A stretch of 64,000 bases of DNA from NCBI GenBank assembly GCA_038210495.1, contig JBBQWR010000027.1, positions 1 to 64,000 on the forward strand, in the 5' to 3' direction. Below are positions 16,506 to 26,400 of the stretch, piece by piece. Made by a program: the position numbers and the translations under genes. The stretch's first letter is position 1, and every line of letters begins with the position of its first letter. Source of the stretch: JBBQWR01 sp038210495. GTDB lineage: Bacteria; Planctomycetota; Planctomycetia; Pirellulales; DATAWG01. The notes beneath the pieces were generated by a model. That model was not told the origin of the DNA, did not search any database, and was given only the letters and a program-made list of their open reading frames with translations.

Positions 16506-19103
16506 ATGCCCACATTTTTTCCTGGTCTGGAGATGTTCGCCCTCGCCGGCGCCGTGGCGGCCGCTGGGCCGGTGATCATCCACCTGCTCAATCGTCGCCG
16601 GTTCCGCACGGTTCCCTGGGCGGCGATGGATTTCTTGCGCGAGGCGATGAAACGCAATCGCCGCATCTTGCAGATTCGCGATATCTTGCTGTTGATCCTG
16701 CGCACGGCCGCGGTCCTACTGTTCGGCTTGGCCCTCGCCCGGCCTTATTTCGCCAGCTCGGGGTCGACTCAGATCAACCCGGGACAGCCGCTGCATGCGA
16801 TTCTGTTGGTCGATAACAGCATGAGCATGGGCTATCGCCAAGGCAGTGAATCGCTGCTCGACGAGGCCAAAACCCGGGGTCACGAGCTCATCAAAATTTT
16901 GCCCGAGGGGAGCCGGATCACGGTGCTCCCCTTGTGCGGCGGTTCATTCAGCCGCGACCCCTATCGGACACCGCGCGACGCCGACGAAGCACTCGACAAA
17001 ATCGAGCTCACCGATCGTTCGACGACCGCCGCCCGGGCGATCGATCTAGCCAAAGAAGGGATGTTGCAAGCCAGCGATGTCGACCCCAGCGCCCGCCGAA
17101 TTGTGTTATTGAGCGACGAGCAGGGAGAAAATTGGAAGGGCGCCTCGCTCAGTTCGCGCCTGGACGGACTGCCCGAGATTCAGGTCGTGGACGTCGCAGC
17201 GCGAAACACCGAAAACGCCTGGGTCTCCGATTTCCGTTTGCTCGATGGCTTGGCCGACACGTCCGTGCCGGCTAGGTTCATTTCGCACGTTAGCTTTCAG
17301 GGCAAGGCGCCTCGATCGCACGTGCAGGTGACGCTGTCCGTCGACGGGGTCGAAGCTCAATCGAAGACGATCGATTTGAGTCCGGATCAGACGGCTGAGG
17401 TGAATTTCGAATATCAATTCACCGATCCGCCCGAAGCCGGCCAAGTCCGTTGGCACGCCGCGAAAGTTTCGTTGCCCACGGACAACCTAAGCGCCGACGA
17501 TTCGCGATCGCTTGTCGTGCCGGTCGTCGCCGCGCTACCGGTGATTTTTGTGGATCAATACGGCGAGGCCGAGGATCCGAAGCAGAACAAACGTGGCGAG
17601 ACCAGTCGACTGCGGGCACTCTTGGCCCCCCAGAACGTGCGCGGCCAGCCGCAGGAGCACTTGATCCGCATCATTCGCCGCCGCATCGACCAACTCGATA
17701 CAAAAGAACTTCGCGAGGCCCGGATGGTGGTTATCGCCGGCGTGCCTCGCCCGGACTCGCTAGACGCTGTCCGCCTGCTCCGCGACTACGTGCGTCAAGG
17801 GGGTCAGTTGATTCTTGCCGCTGGCGGAGATTTCGATCCGGCCGCGTGGACTCAACAAGCATGGCTCGACGGCGCCGGCATCTTGCCGTTGCCGCTTCAA
17901 TCGCAGCCGCTCGGTCATACGCCCGAAGAATCGACCACCGATTTCAGGATCTTTTCGCTGAAAGTCAGCCCGAGCGATGTCGCGTCCAACGCCTCGCTCC
18001 AACTGCCCGAGACCGAACCGCAAGATGTAGCCGATTCGCTCCGCGAGCCGACGTTCTTCAAAGCCGTCGTGCCGCTGGAGGACAAAGAGGTCGTCGACAA
18101 AATGTTGGTCGCCGAGACGAAGCGGATTCAAGACGAACGGACGAAGTTGGTTGATGTCAACGCGGAGATCCAAAAACTTTCGGAGAAGGAGCTTCGCGGC
18201 CAACTGGACGCCGCGGATCGGCAATCGCTCGAACGAGCGCAGAAGCAGCGCGACGAGATCGTGCCCAACTGGCTGTTGTTCGATTCGCGTCGCGATCGGG
18301 TCGCGGATGACACTTCGGCGGACGAACTGGCCGCTCGCTCTCGTCCTAAAGTCGAACTCCGGTTCGACAATCAAGTTCCCTTCCTCGTCCAACGACAGAT
18401 CGGCCGAGGCCAAGTGCTGATGTTCACCAGCGGCTTTCAATCGAGTTGGAACGATTTTCCGCGCAAGAACGCCATTTGGTTGGTCGAGCGTATCCTCCGC
18501 GATCGAATCGAATCGACGCTGCCCGAGCGAAATGTCGACACGTCCGCTAAACCCGTCCTGGTGCCGATCAATGCGTCGCTGCGGAACGAGCCGTTCTATC
18601 TGGTCCGGCCCAACGGCAAGGATCAACTTTTGGAAGTCGAGCGGATTGGCCGGGATCAATTCGGCGTCTCGGTCGGCGACTTCGCCCAACGTGGCGTCTA
18701 TCGCGTGTCGCTTCGGCGACCCGAAAGCGCCGCCGATTCAGCCGGCAATAAACCGGCCGGTGGCGATGCGGTCGCCACGGTCACGACCAAAAGCGATCGC
18801 AGCGAAAATCCCGTCGAAAAGAATTGGCGCGATGAGCTGATCGCCGCCAATGGGCCCGCCGACGAATCGAAGCTCGCCTCGATCGACGAGGCCGCCTTGG
18901 CGCAGCGGATGAAAGTCGACGCCGGGCAGACGCAGCCGCATTTTCGCTGGGTGCCCCGGGGCGAATCGATCAGCCTCAGCGGCGCGGCGGTGTGGGGTCA
19001 AGACATGTGGTGGTGGCTGATTTTGGCTGTGCTGGTGGCCCTGCTCGCGGAACTATTGTTTTTGGCCTGGCCCACGCTGGCCCCAGCACGGGAAACGACT
19101 TGA
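16506..19103 (+). CDS. BatA-type membrane protein with vWA domain
   Basis: The product is 865 aa from ATG 16506; the TTG at 16467 is rejected because the BatA signature begins at the ATG. Residues 1-80 form the BatA (aerotolerance N-terminal) domain with two hydrophobic helices and the LLNRRRFRTVPWAAMDFLRE loop. A vWA domain follows with MIDAS DNSMS at 103-107, then a long periplasmic region with an amidotransferase-like fold (VVIAGVPRPDSLDAVRLLRDYV). A last helix, MWWWLILAVLVALLAELLFLAW, ends the protein. BatA/vWA proteins work with MoxR ATPases. The stop overlaps the next start (TGATG, 1 nt), so the two are translationally coupled. Confidence 0.88.
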   Translation: MPTFFPGLEMFALAGAVAAAGPVIIHLLNRRRFRTVPWAAMDFLREAMKRNRRILQIRDILLLILRTAAVLLFGLALARPYFASSGSTQINPGQPLHAILLVDNSMSMGYRQGSESLLDEAKTRGHELIKILPEGSRITVLPLCGGSFSRDPYRTPRDADEALDKIELTDRSTTAARAIDLAKEGMLQASDVDPSARRIVLLSDEQGENWKGASLSSRLDGLPEIQVVDVAARNTENAWVSDFRLLDGLADTSVPARFISHVSFQGKAPRSHVQVTLSVDGVEAQSKTIDLSPDQTAEVNFEYQFTDPPEAGQVRWHAAKVSLPTDNLSADDSRSLVVPVVAALPVIFVDQYGEAEDPKQNKRGETSRLRALLAPQNVRGQPQEHLIRIIRRRIDQLDTKELREARMVVIAGVPRPDSLDAVRLLRDYVRQGGQLILAAGGDFDPAAWTQQAWLDGAGILPLPLQSQPLGHTPEESTTDFRIFSLKVSPSDVASNASLQLPETEPQDVADSLREPTFFKAVVPLEDKEVVDKMLVAETKRIQDERTKLVDVNAEIQKLSEKELRGQLDAADRQSLERAQKQRDEIVPNWLLFDSRRDRVADDTSADELAARSRPKVELRFDNQVPFLVQRQIGRGQVLMFTSGFQSSWNDFPRKNAIWLVERILRDRIESTLPERNVDTSAKPVLVPINASLRNEPFYLVRPNGKDQLLEVERIGRDQFGVSVGDFAQRGVYRVSLRRPESAADSAGNKPAGGDAVATVTTKSDRSENPVEKNWRDELIAANGPADESKLASIDEAALAQRMKVDAGQTQPHFRWVPRGESISLSGAAVWGQDMWWWLILAVLVALLAELLFLAWPTLAPARETT

Positions 19104-21667
19104 TGTTTTCGCAATTCATAGGCTGGCTGATGGGGGTCGAAAACCTCCAGTCGATCGACTCGACTCGGGTCTCGCTCGCGGCGCCCTGGGCCCAAAATGG
19201 GACAGCCTGGGTCCTGTTCGGCTGCGTTGCGCTCGTGTTCTTGGCGATTGTCTTTTACTCGCGATATCAAAGTAGCGTTCGGCGGAAGACGACGATCGTG
19301 CTGTCGGTCGGCCGGGCGGTTCTGCTCTCGCTGCTGTTCTTGATTCTCGCCGAGCCGGTTCTAAAACTCGATTTCACAAGCCGGCCGCGACCCCTGTTGT
19401 GGGTGCTGTTCGACGGCACCGAGAGCATGGAGATCCAAGACGAAATGCCCGACGCGGATCGAGCCCGTCTGGCCGTCGCAGTCGGAATGAATCCGGCGAC
19501 GGCCGATAAGGCGCCGGATAAAGCCCCAGTCAAGACCTCGGACAAACCGAACGACAAATCCACGACGAAGCCCGACCCCAAAGACACGGTGACTGCCTTC
19601 GCGCCGCCGGTTCGCCCGACGCGAATCGACTACGTCAAATCGCTGGTCACCAAAACGGACCAAAACCTGATCGCCGAGTTGGAAAAGAAATTCCGCGTCG
19701 AGGCGTTCATTCTCGACCGCCCGGATGGCGTGCGAAAGCTCGACAAAGCCGAAGGCTTTGACAAGAAGATTAATCCTAAGGCGCTGGCCGATCTGCTGAC
19801 CACCAAGGGCCAGCTCACGGCGATCGGCACGGCGTTCGACGAGCTAGCCGAACGCTATGCCACCAGCAACCTGTCTGGGCTGGTCATGTTCAGCGACTTC
19901 GGCAACAACAGCGGCCCCGCGCCGGCCGGCACGGCCACCTCGCCCGTCAAAAAGCTGCACGTGCCCGTGTTCACCGTCGGCGTCGGTCCCCAGGTCGCTA
20001 TCGACTTGGCGACCGAATTGGAAATGCCGCGGCAACTCAAAAAGGCCGAGCGGCAAGAGATCAAAGTCGTTCTTCGGCAAAGCGGCCTCGATTCTCGCCG
20101 CACGAAAATCACGGTCACGGCCAAGAAGAAATCCGCCACAGGCGAGCCCGATGAAGGCGAGACACTCCAAATCGGTCAGCGCGAAGTCACGCTCGGCGGT
20201 CCCACGATCGAGGAGCGATTCGACTTCGTCCCGCAGCAGACCGGTCAATTCGAGTTCGCGGCCGACGTCGAGCATCTCGAGGGCCAGGTCGTGGATCAAG
20301 GCAACCACGCCCGCCGCGAGGCGACGGTCATCGACGATTTCTTGCGGCTGATGTACGTCGAGTTCGAGCCGACTTGGGAATGGCGATTCATCAAGGAAGT
20401 CTTTCACCGCGATCCGCTCGTGGGCATGCGCGGGTTTCGCACGTTCTTGTATTCGTCCGACGCCAACGTGCGAAAGTCGAATCAGTTGTTCCTGCCATCG
20501 CTGACGCCTAAGCGCAGCGACTTTTTGGCCAACGACGTGATCTTTCTGGGCGACATGCCCTCGGGCAAACTAGGGGATCGGTTCTGCGATTTGGCGACCG
20601 AATTCGTCACCCAGTTCGGCGGCGGCTTGGTCGTCATCGCAGGTCCTCGATTCGGTCCCGGCCAGCTCGAAAGCACGAAGCTCGCTGACATATTGCCCGT
20701 CGTGGTCGATCCCAAAGCTCGGCTTCGCGACGATCGGCCGTATCATATGCAACTCACGATCGACGCGCTCAATTACAAGTTTATGCAACTGGGCGACAAC
20801 GATTCGGGCGGAGAGTCCAGTCGCCACGCCTGGGACAACATGGGCGCGCTCCCCTGGTATCAGCCGGTGAAATGGAAGCATCCGTTGGCGACCGTGCTGG
20901 CCGAGCATCCGACCGACATGACGGCCGACGGCAAAGCCCATCAGCCGCTGATCGCGATTCGCGAGTTTCCGAGCGGCGGCAAGGTCGTGTACATCGGCTT
21001 CGACGAAACGTGGCGGCTGCGGAAGAAATACGGTGAGCTTTATTATCGGCAGTTTTGGGGCCAAATGATTCAACACATCGGGCTCAGTAACCACATCGGT
21101 CTGGAAAAGCGATTCGTCGTCAAGACCGACAAATTGCAATACAAACCGGACGATCGCGTGCGACTGACCGTGCAGGCTTGCGACGCCAACTTCGAGCCGC
21201 TCACGACCGACAAGCTGAGCGACAAGAATTTGACGGCCGAGATCACCGCTCCGGCCCGGGCCGATGGCGCGGCCGGCGAATCGCAGACGCTCAACATCTC
21301 GCAGCTTAGCAAGGGCGTATTCGAAATAGAGTTTCCCGTGCTGACGGCCGGTGGTTACCGAGTGCGGGTCAAAGACCCCATCACCGGCTCGCCAAGGGAA
21401 GTGACATTTCGTGTCGTGAATCTGTCTCCCGAGCGGCAAACGGCCGTGCGAAATGTTTCACTGCAAGAGCAGATCGCGGCGGAGAGCAACGGCCGGAGTT
21501 ACGATCTGGAAACGGTGTCGCAGTTGCCGGACCAGATCGACTTCAAAGTGCATGGCGAGCCGGAGACCCGCGTAATTACGCTGTGGAGCACTTGGCTGTG
21601 CTTTGGGCTGGTCGTCGCTTTGATGCTCGGCGAGTGGCTGGTGAGAAAACTGATTCACCTGGCCTAG
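19103..21667 (+). CDS. Second vWA/glutamine-amidotransferase-like membrane protein
   Basis: The product is 854 aa from ATG 19103, which shares one base with the preceding stop. It has two N-terminal helices (~35-53 and 66-84), then VLFDGTESM at ~102-110, which fits a DxTxS MIDAS-like site. A Lys/Asp/Pro-rich insertion spans ~135-165. A Rossmann-like central region holds SGLVMFSDFGNNSG. A class I amidotransferase-like fold (LVVIAGPRFGPGQLESTKLADILPV) follows at ~500-600, then an Ig-like domain and a final helix (WLCFGLVVALMLGEWLV). The amidotransferase catalytic Cys/His is not evident. It is a partner of the BatA-like protein by position; the biochemical role is unknown. Confidence 0.82.
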   Translation: MFSQFIGWLMGVENLQSIDSTRVSLAAPWAQNGTAWVLFGCVALVFLAIVFYSRYQSSVRRKTTIVLSVGRAVLLSLLFLILAEPVLKLDFTSRPRPLLWVLFDGTESMEIQDEMPDADRARLAVAVGMNPATADKAPDKAPVKTSDKPNDKSTTKPDPKDTVTAFAPPVRPTRIDYVKSLVTKTDQNLIAELEKKFRVEAFILDRPDGVRKLDKAEGFDKKINPKALADLLTTKGQLTAIGTAFDELAERYATSNLSGLVMFSDFGNNSGPAPAGTATSPVKKLHVPVFTVGVGPQVAIDLATELEMPRQLKKAERQEIKVVLRQSGLDSRRTKITVTAKKKSATGEPDEGETLQIGQREVTLGGPTIEERFDFVPQQTGQFEFAADVEHLEGQVVDQGNHARREATVIDDFLRLMYVEFEPTWEWRFIKEVFHRDPLVGMRGFRTFLYSSDANVRKSNQLFLPSLTPKRSDFLANDVIFLGDMPSGKLGDRFCDLATEFVTQFGGGLVVIAGPRFGPGQLESTKLADILPVVVDPKARLRDDRPYHMQLTIDALNYKFMQLGDNDSGGESSRHAWDNMGALPWYQPVKWKHPLATVLAEHPTDMTADGKAHQPLIAIREFPSGGKVVYIGFDETWRLRKKYGELYYRQFWGQMIQHIGLSNHIGLEKRFVVKTDKLQYKPDDRVRLTVQACDANFEPLTTDKLSDKNLTAEITAPARADGAAGESQTLNISQLSKGVFEIEFPVLTAGGYRVRVKDPITGSPREVTFRVVNLSPERQTAVRNVSLQEQIAAESNGRSYDLETVSQLPDQIDFKVHGEPETRVITLWSTWLCFGLVVALMLGEWLVRKLIHLA

Positions 21668-21755
21668 TCGCGGTGCGCAATATTTGTAGTCGTTGAATCC
21701 AGCAGTAAGTTAGCAATCGAAACAGTCAATCGTCACGAAAACTTAATTGGCCCTC

Positions 21756-23465
21756 ATGGCACGTCTTAACGTCTTACGTTCGCAGTTGTCTTCGCTCCGC
21801 CGCAGTCGCGCGAGCGTCCGCTGGTCCACGGCCTTGGCCGCGGTCGGCGTTGCAATTCTCTGGGCGCTGATCGGCATTTTTCTGATCGATTGGGCCCTGT
21901 CGATGTCGGTCGTGCAGCGCGTCGTCGCGATGGCGATCGGCGTAGCGATTGTCGTCTGGGCCTATCGTCGGTACGCGAGGCCGCTCTTGGCTCAGCGCGA
22001 ATCCGACATGGACATGGCTCTGATGGTCGAGCGGCAACAAGGGATCGACAGCGATTTGGTGGCCGCCCTGCAGTTCGAGCAGCCCGAGGCGGCGCGTTGG
22101 GGTTCGGTAAATTTGGAAAAGGCCGTGGTCGAATATGTAGCCGATTTCAGCCGGGGGCTGAATGTCTGGGAGGGTTTTTCGCGCGAACAATTGATTCGCC
22201 GCGGCGCCGTGTTCAGCGTGACGGCCCTGTTGGTCGTCGCCGGCGCGCTGCTGTTTTCCCGTCACTTCATGGTGTTTCTCTCTCGGCTGGCCTTGTCCAA
22301 CCGTCATTATCCAACGCGCACGATCATCGACGAGGTGCGGGTCAACGACACGATCGTGGCCTACGGCGACAAGACGGTTCGCGCGGCCTACGGGCAGCCG
22401 ATTGATTTTGTCGTCCGCGTCTCCGGAGAACCGCCTGCGGACATCAAAAAAGTCGAGCTTCGATCCTCGTCCGGCGCCGCCCATCCGATCGAATTGAAAG
22501 CGGACAAGAAGGCGCCCGAAGGGCAGATGGTGTTCGTCGGCGATCTTTCGCAGTTGGTCGACAACACCATGTATCAGGTCTTCATCGGCGACGATTGGAC
22601 CGAGCCGGCCGAGCTGCAGGTGATCCCGCTTCCGGTCGTCGAAATGAAACTGACGCCGACGCCGCCGGCCTACGCCCGGGACGCCGCAGCGCAGGCCGAC
22701 CCGCAATCGGGCTCGCATCGTCTGGCCGTGCTGCAAGGCTCGCGCGTCGATGTCGAAATCAACTGCGTCAACAAGACGCTTAACGCGGCGACGCTCCTTC
22801 TCGACAAGAAAGAGTACCCGCTCGAAAAGCAAGACGCCGATGGCAAAACTTGGAAGCTGCCGGCCAAGGACAGCCCTTTGGCCCGCATCGAACCGCTCAA
22901 GAAATACGACTTGCAGATTCAGGTGACCGACTCGGACGGCATGCATTTGCCGCATCCGCTCGAAGGGCACTTGAACATTCGCGCCGATCGTCCACCGACC
23001 ATTTTGGCCACCGTCGAGAGCCAGTTTTTCCTGCCCGACACGGGCATTCCCGAAATCACCTACACGGCCAACGACGACTACGGCATCGCGCAGATTCAGC
23101 TCGACGTCGAAGTGATCCATCAGGCGGGCGCCGCCACCGACGAGAAAACCACGATCCCGCCGATCCGCCTGACCAAAGACAAGCCAGCCACGCCAATTCT
23201 TCGCTCGAAGCTGCCGCTGACGGGCGTGTATCGTTTGCCGCTGGAGCCCTATAAACTGGCTAAGGGAGACCAACTCCGCGTGACGCTCGAAGCGACCGAT
23301 TACCGTGGCGACCTGCCCGGCGAAACGACCAAGAGCGAACCCCTGGTGCTACAAATTACCGACCTCAGCGGCATCATGGCCGCCTTAAGCGATACCGACC
23401 GCCATGCTTACGAGCAAATGAATTTGCTGATCCAACGCCAATCTCAAACTGGAGGGCTGAAATGA
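21756..23465 (+). CDS. DUF4175-like membrane protein with extracytoplasmic beta domains
   Basis: The product is 569 aa from ATG 21756 (a TTG at 21747 is three codons upstream). The N-terminus has two helices (VGVAILWALIGIFLIDWAL and VVAMAIGVAIVVWAY) and, at ~150-170, a third (AVFSVTALLVVAGALLF). The remaining ~400 aa are periplasmic beta-sandwich segments (KVELRSSSGAAHPIEL, ITYTANDDYGIAQIQL). The layout matches DUF4175-family proteins found beside BatA/MoxR genes, though the C-terminal half of that family is here encoded separately by the next gene. The stop overlaps the next ATG by 4 nt (ATGA). Confidence 0.75.
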   Translation: MARLNVLRSQLSSLRRSRASVRWSTALAAVGVAILWALIGIFLIDWALSMSVVQRVVAMAIGVAIVVWAYRRYARPLLAQRESDMDMALMVERQQGIDSDLVAALQFEQPEAARWGSVNLEKAVVEYVADFSRGLNVWEGFSREQLIRRGAVFSVTALLVVAGALLFSRHFMVFLSRLALSNRHYPTRTIIDEVRVNDTIVAYGDKTVRAAYGQPIDFVVRVSGEPPADIKKVELRSSSGAAHPIELKADKKAPEGQMVFVGDLSQLVDNTMYQVFIGDDWTEPAELQVIPLPVVEMKLTPTPPAYARDAAAQADPQSGSHRLAVLQGSRVDVEINCVNKTLNAATLLLDKKEYPLEKQDADGKTWKLPAKDSPLARIEPLKKYDLQIQVTDSDGMHLPHPLEGHLNIRADRPPTILATVESQFFLPDTGIPEITYTANDDYGIAQIQLDVEVIHQAGAATDEKTTIPPIRLTKDKPATPILRSKLPLTGVYRLPLEPYKLAKGDQLRVTLEATDYRGDLPGETTKSEPLVLQITDLSGIMAALSDTDRHAYEQMNLLIQRQSQTGGLK

Positions 23466-26400
23466 GAAGGATTTTGATTACCCGCCTATCGAGCGCAAGC
23501 ACGCGCCGCATCGTTGGAATGAGCTTGGTCGTGGGATTGGCGATCGGCCTGAAAGGCGCCGGCCCGGCTCGCGCGGAAAGCCCGCTCAGCAGCGACACGC
23601 TGCGCGCGAAGCAGGACACGCAGCAGCGGGCCCGCGACATGGCCCGCGAGTTGGTCTCCGGCATGTTGAATGTTCAACTCAAGCAGCTCGAGCAGAACGG
23701 TCTGCAAAAGCTCGATTTGTATCAAGACATCAAGACGATGCGGGCCCACATCGACGTGCTCGTGGAAAGCGAGATGCGCGACGTCGTGGATTTGCTCGTA
23801 CAGGCCCAGAAGGGCGATGAAAAGGGCCGGACCGAAAAATTTTCGAAGGCCCGAGTCAAAATTCGCGAAGTCGTGACGCGGCTGGCGATCGAGCGGCAGA
23901 ATCTCGCCCGCCGCCTGCGGATCGCCGAATTGACTGCCCAGGTTCGCGCCCTCATCGAAAAGCAGACGGGCGTTCGCAAGACAACCGAGACGCTCACCGA
24001 TCAACCCAAACAGAAGCAGGCCGAGCTGACGCTCGCCACGATTCACGACCAGCAAGACGTTCGCGCTCTGTTCGTGCAGCTCGTGAATTCACTGGCCGAT
24101 GTCTCGACATGGGGCGGACAAGTGGGGGCCGGCGCCGCCGACGGCGTTCGCATTTTGAAGGCCGGTCAAGCGGGTCAGGAAGTCGACAATGCGTGCGCGG
24201 CGCTCGAGTCCTCGAAATTCGGACCCGCCGCCAAGAGCCAATTGGCCGTCATCAAGACGCTCAACGCGCTACTCGAAAAACTTGAGGGCATCCAAGGCTT
24301 GATCAATTCGACGAACGAAGAGGCCCTGGCCCTGGTTCGCGATTTGATGAAGCGGCAGGAAGAAATTCGCCGCGAGACGAAGCAATCGGATCTCAGCGAT
24401 CCGGAACGGCTGGTCGACAAGGAAAACGAAATTCGCAAGGACCTCGCCAAGCTGACCGCCGCGCTCGAGAAACTTCCCCAAGCCACCTCGGCGCTCGAAC
24501 AAGCCAAAGCGGCCACGTTCGCGGCCACGGGCGATCTCTTCGAAGCCAAAAAGCCCGAGGCCGTCGAGCAGGAAACAAAAGCGATCGGCAACCTCGCCGA
24601 AATCGAGCATAAGCTGGAGCAGGCCGCAGAGACCGACTCCGGTGATAAGAGCGCCGCGGAGCTCGCGCAGCAAGTGAAGAACCTCGAAGCGGCTCAGAAA
24701 CAAGTCGCCGAAGCTCAACAAGCGGAAAAGCAAGCCGCCGAACAAGCCAAGGCCCAACCGCAGACCGCGCAGCAGAACGATCAAAAAGCGGCCGATGCGT
24801 TGGCCAAGGCCGCCGAACCGACTCCGCTGCCCGCCGCCGTGAAGTCTCGGCTGGAAGAAGCCAAGGAAGCGGCTCAGGATGCCGCGAAGGCTGAGACGAG
24901 CGAAGCGACGCCCCAGGCCAAGCAGGCCGCCCAAGAAGCCGCGAAGGAAGCCACCGATCGGGCTGCCGCCGAGATCGCCGCGGCGTTGAACGATACGAAG
25001 CTGAACGAAAAGGCCGTTTCGGCCGCCGAACTCGCCCGAGCCGCCGAGGCGCTGGAGCGCGCCGCCGCCGGCGAACGCGAAATCGCCAAAGTCGCCGCCG
25101 CGGCCGCTCAGACGAAAGGTCTCACCGAGCCGGAAGCGAAAAAATTGGTCGATCAACAGTCCGAAGTGAAGAAGGTCGCCGACAAAATCGCCGAAGGGGT
25201 CAAGGACCGCGCCCCCGACGCCGCCAAGGCGCTGGAAGACGCCGCCAAGCCAATCAACGACGCTGGCCACGATCTGGTCGCCGCCGAAAAGGCGCCGGGC
25301 GAAGCCACCAAGCCCCAGGATCAAGACGCCGCTCAAAAGAGCAACGCCGCAGCCGACAAACTCGCCGAAGCGGCCGCCGATCTGCGGAAGGAAGTCGCGA
25401 AGGAATCGCACGAATTGGCCAAGCTGGCGGACGAGCAACTCAAGCCCGTTACGGCCGCCCGGGACAACGTCGAAAAGGAGCAAGGCAAGCAACCCGAGTC
25501 GATCGCCGCCGCGCTCGAAAAGCTGAACCAAGCCGAGGCCAAAACGGCCGAAGCCGCGGCGCAGCAGCAGCGCGCCGAAGGTCATCCTGAAGCGGCCGCC
25601 GCCAAGGAGCTCGCGCAGCAGATTGCCAAGGCCGCCGAGCAACAGCACGCCGCCGATCAGGCCGCGAAGCAACTTGCCGCCGGCAAGACGGACTCCGCGT
25701 TCGAGGCCGCGACCTCCGAGGAGAAGGTCGCCGAAATGGCCGGCGATATCGCGAAGCAAGCCGGCGACGAAGGAGTGAAGCAGGCCCTCGAAAAGGCGAA
25801 GGCCGCCGCCGCCGAGGCTGCGAAAGATACCGTAAATGGCAGCCCTCAGAAGGCCGACGAAGCTCGACAGCAAGCCGCAGCCGCGCTCGCGGACGCGGCC
25901 AAGCAAGCCGAGGCCGCCGCCGATAAGGCCGCTCAAGCGCCGGCCGGCACTCCCGACGCGGCCGCGCAGCAAGCGGCCGGGGAAGCCGCCGCGGAAGCTC
26001 AAAAGCTCGCGGCCGACGCCGCTCCCGAAGCGGCCAAATCGCTCGGCGACGCAGCCAAGGAAGCCGCCAACGCCGAACATGCACTGGCGGGTGGCGACAA
26101 GCAAGCCGCCGCCGGCGATCAAAAGGCGGCCGACAAGGACTTACAAAAGGCCGCCGAGCAAATCGCTCAGGCGAAAGAAGCACTCGGCAAGCAAGAGGGC
26201 AAAGCGCTGGGCGAGCAGAGCGGTGAACTGGGACAACTTGCTCAGAACACGGCCCCCATCGATCCGGACGCCGGCGCCGCCCTCAAAGAGGCTCAGAAAG
26301 CCGCCGCCGAAGCCGGCCAAGGCGACAAGGGGCAGGGTGATAAAGGTCAAGGCGATAAAGGTGAGGGAGACAAAGGCCAGGGAGACAAAGGCCAGGGAGA

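Noticed and set aside
21774..23273. 499-codon minus-strand frame opposite the DUF4175-like gene
   Set aside because: His/Arg-rich composition without any family pattern; sense gene overlaps its neighbour by ATGA.
24269..26122. 617-codon open frame opposite the coiled-coil gene
   Set aside because: Leu/Gly/Arg-rich mirror of the Ala/Lys/Glu code; no domain, and the sense strand is a coupled gene with a signal peptide.
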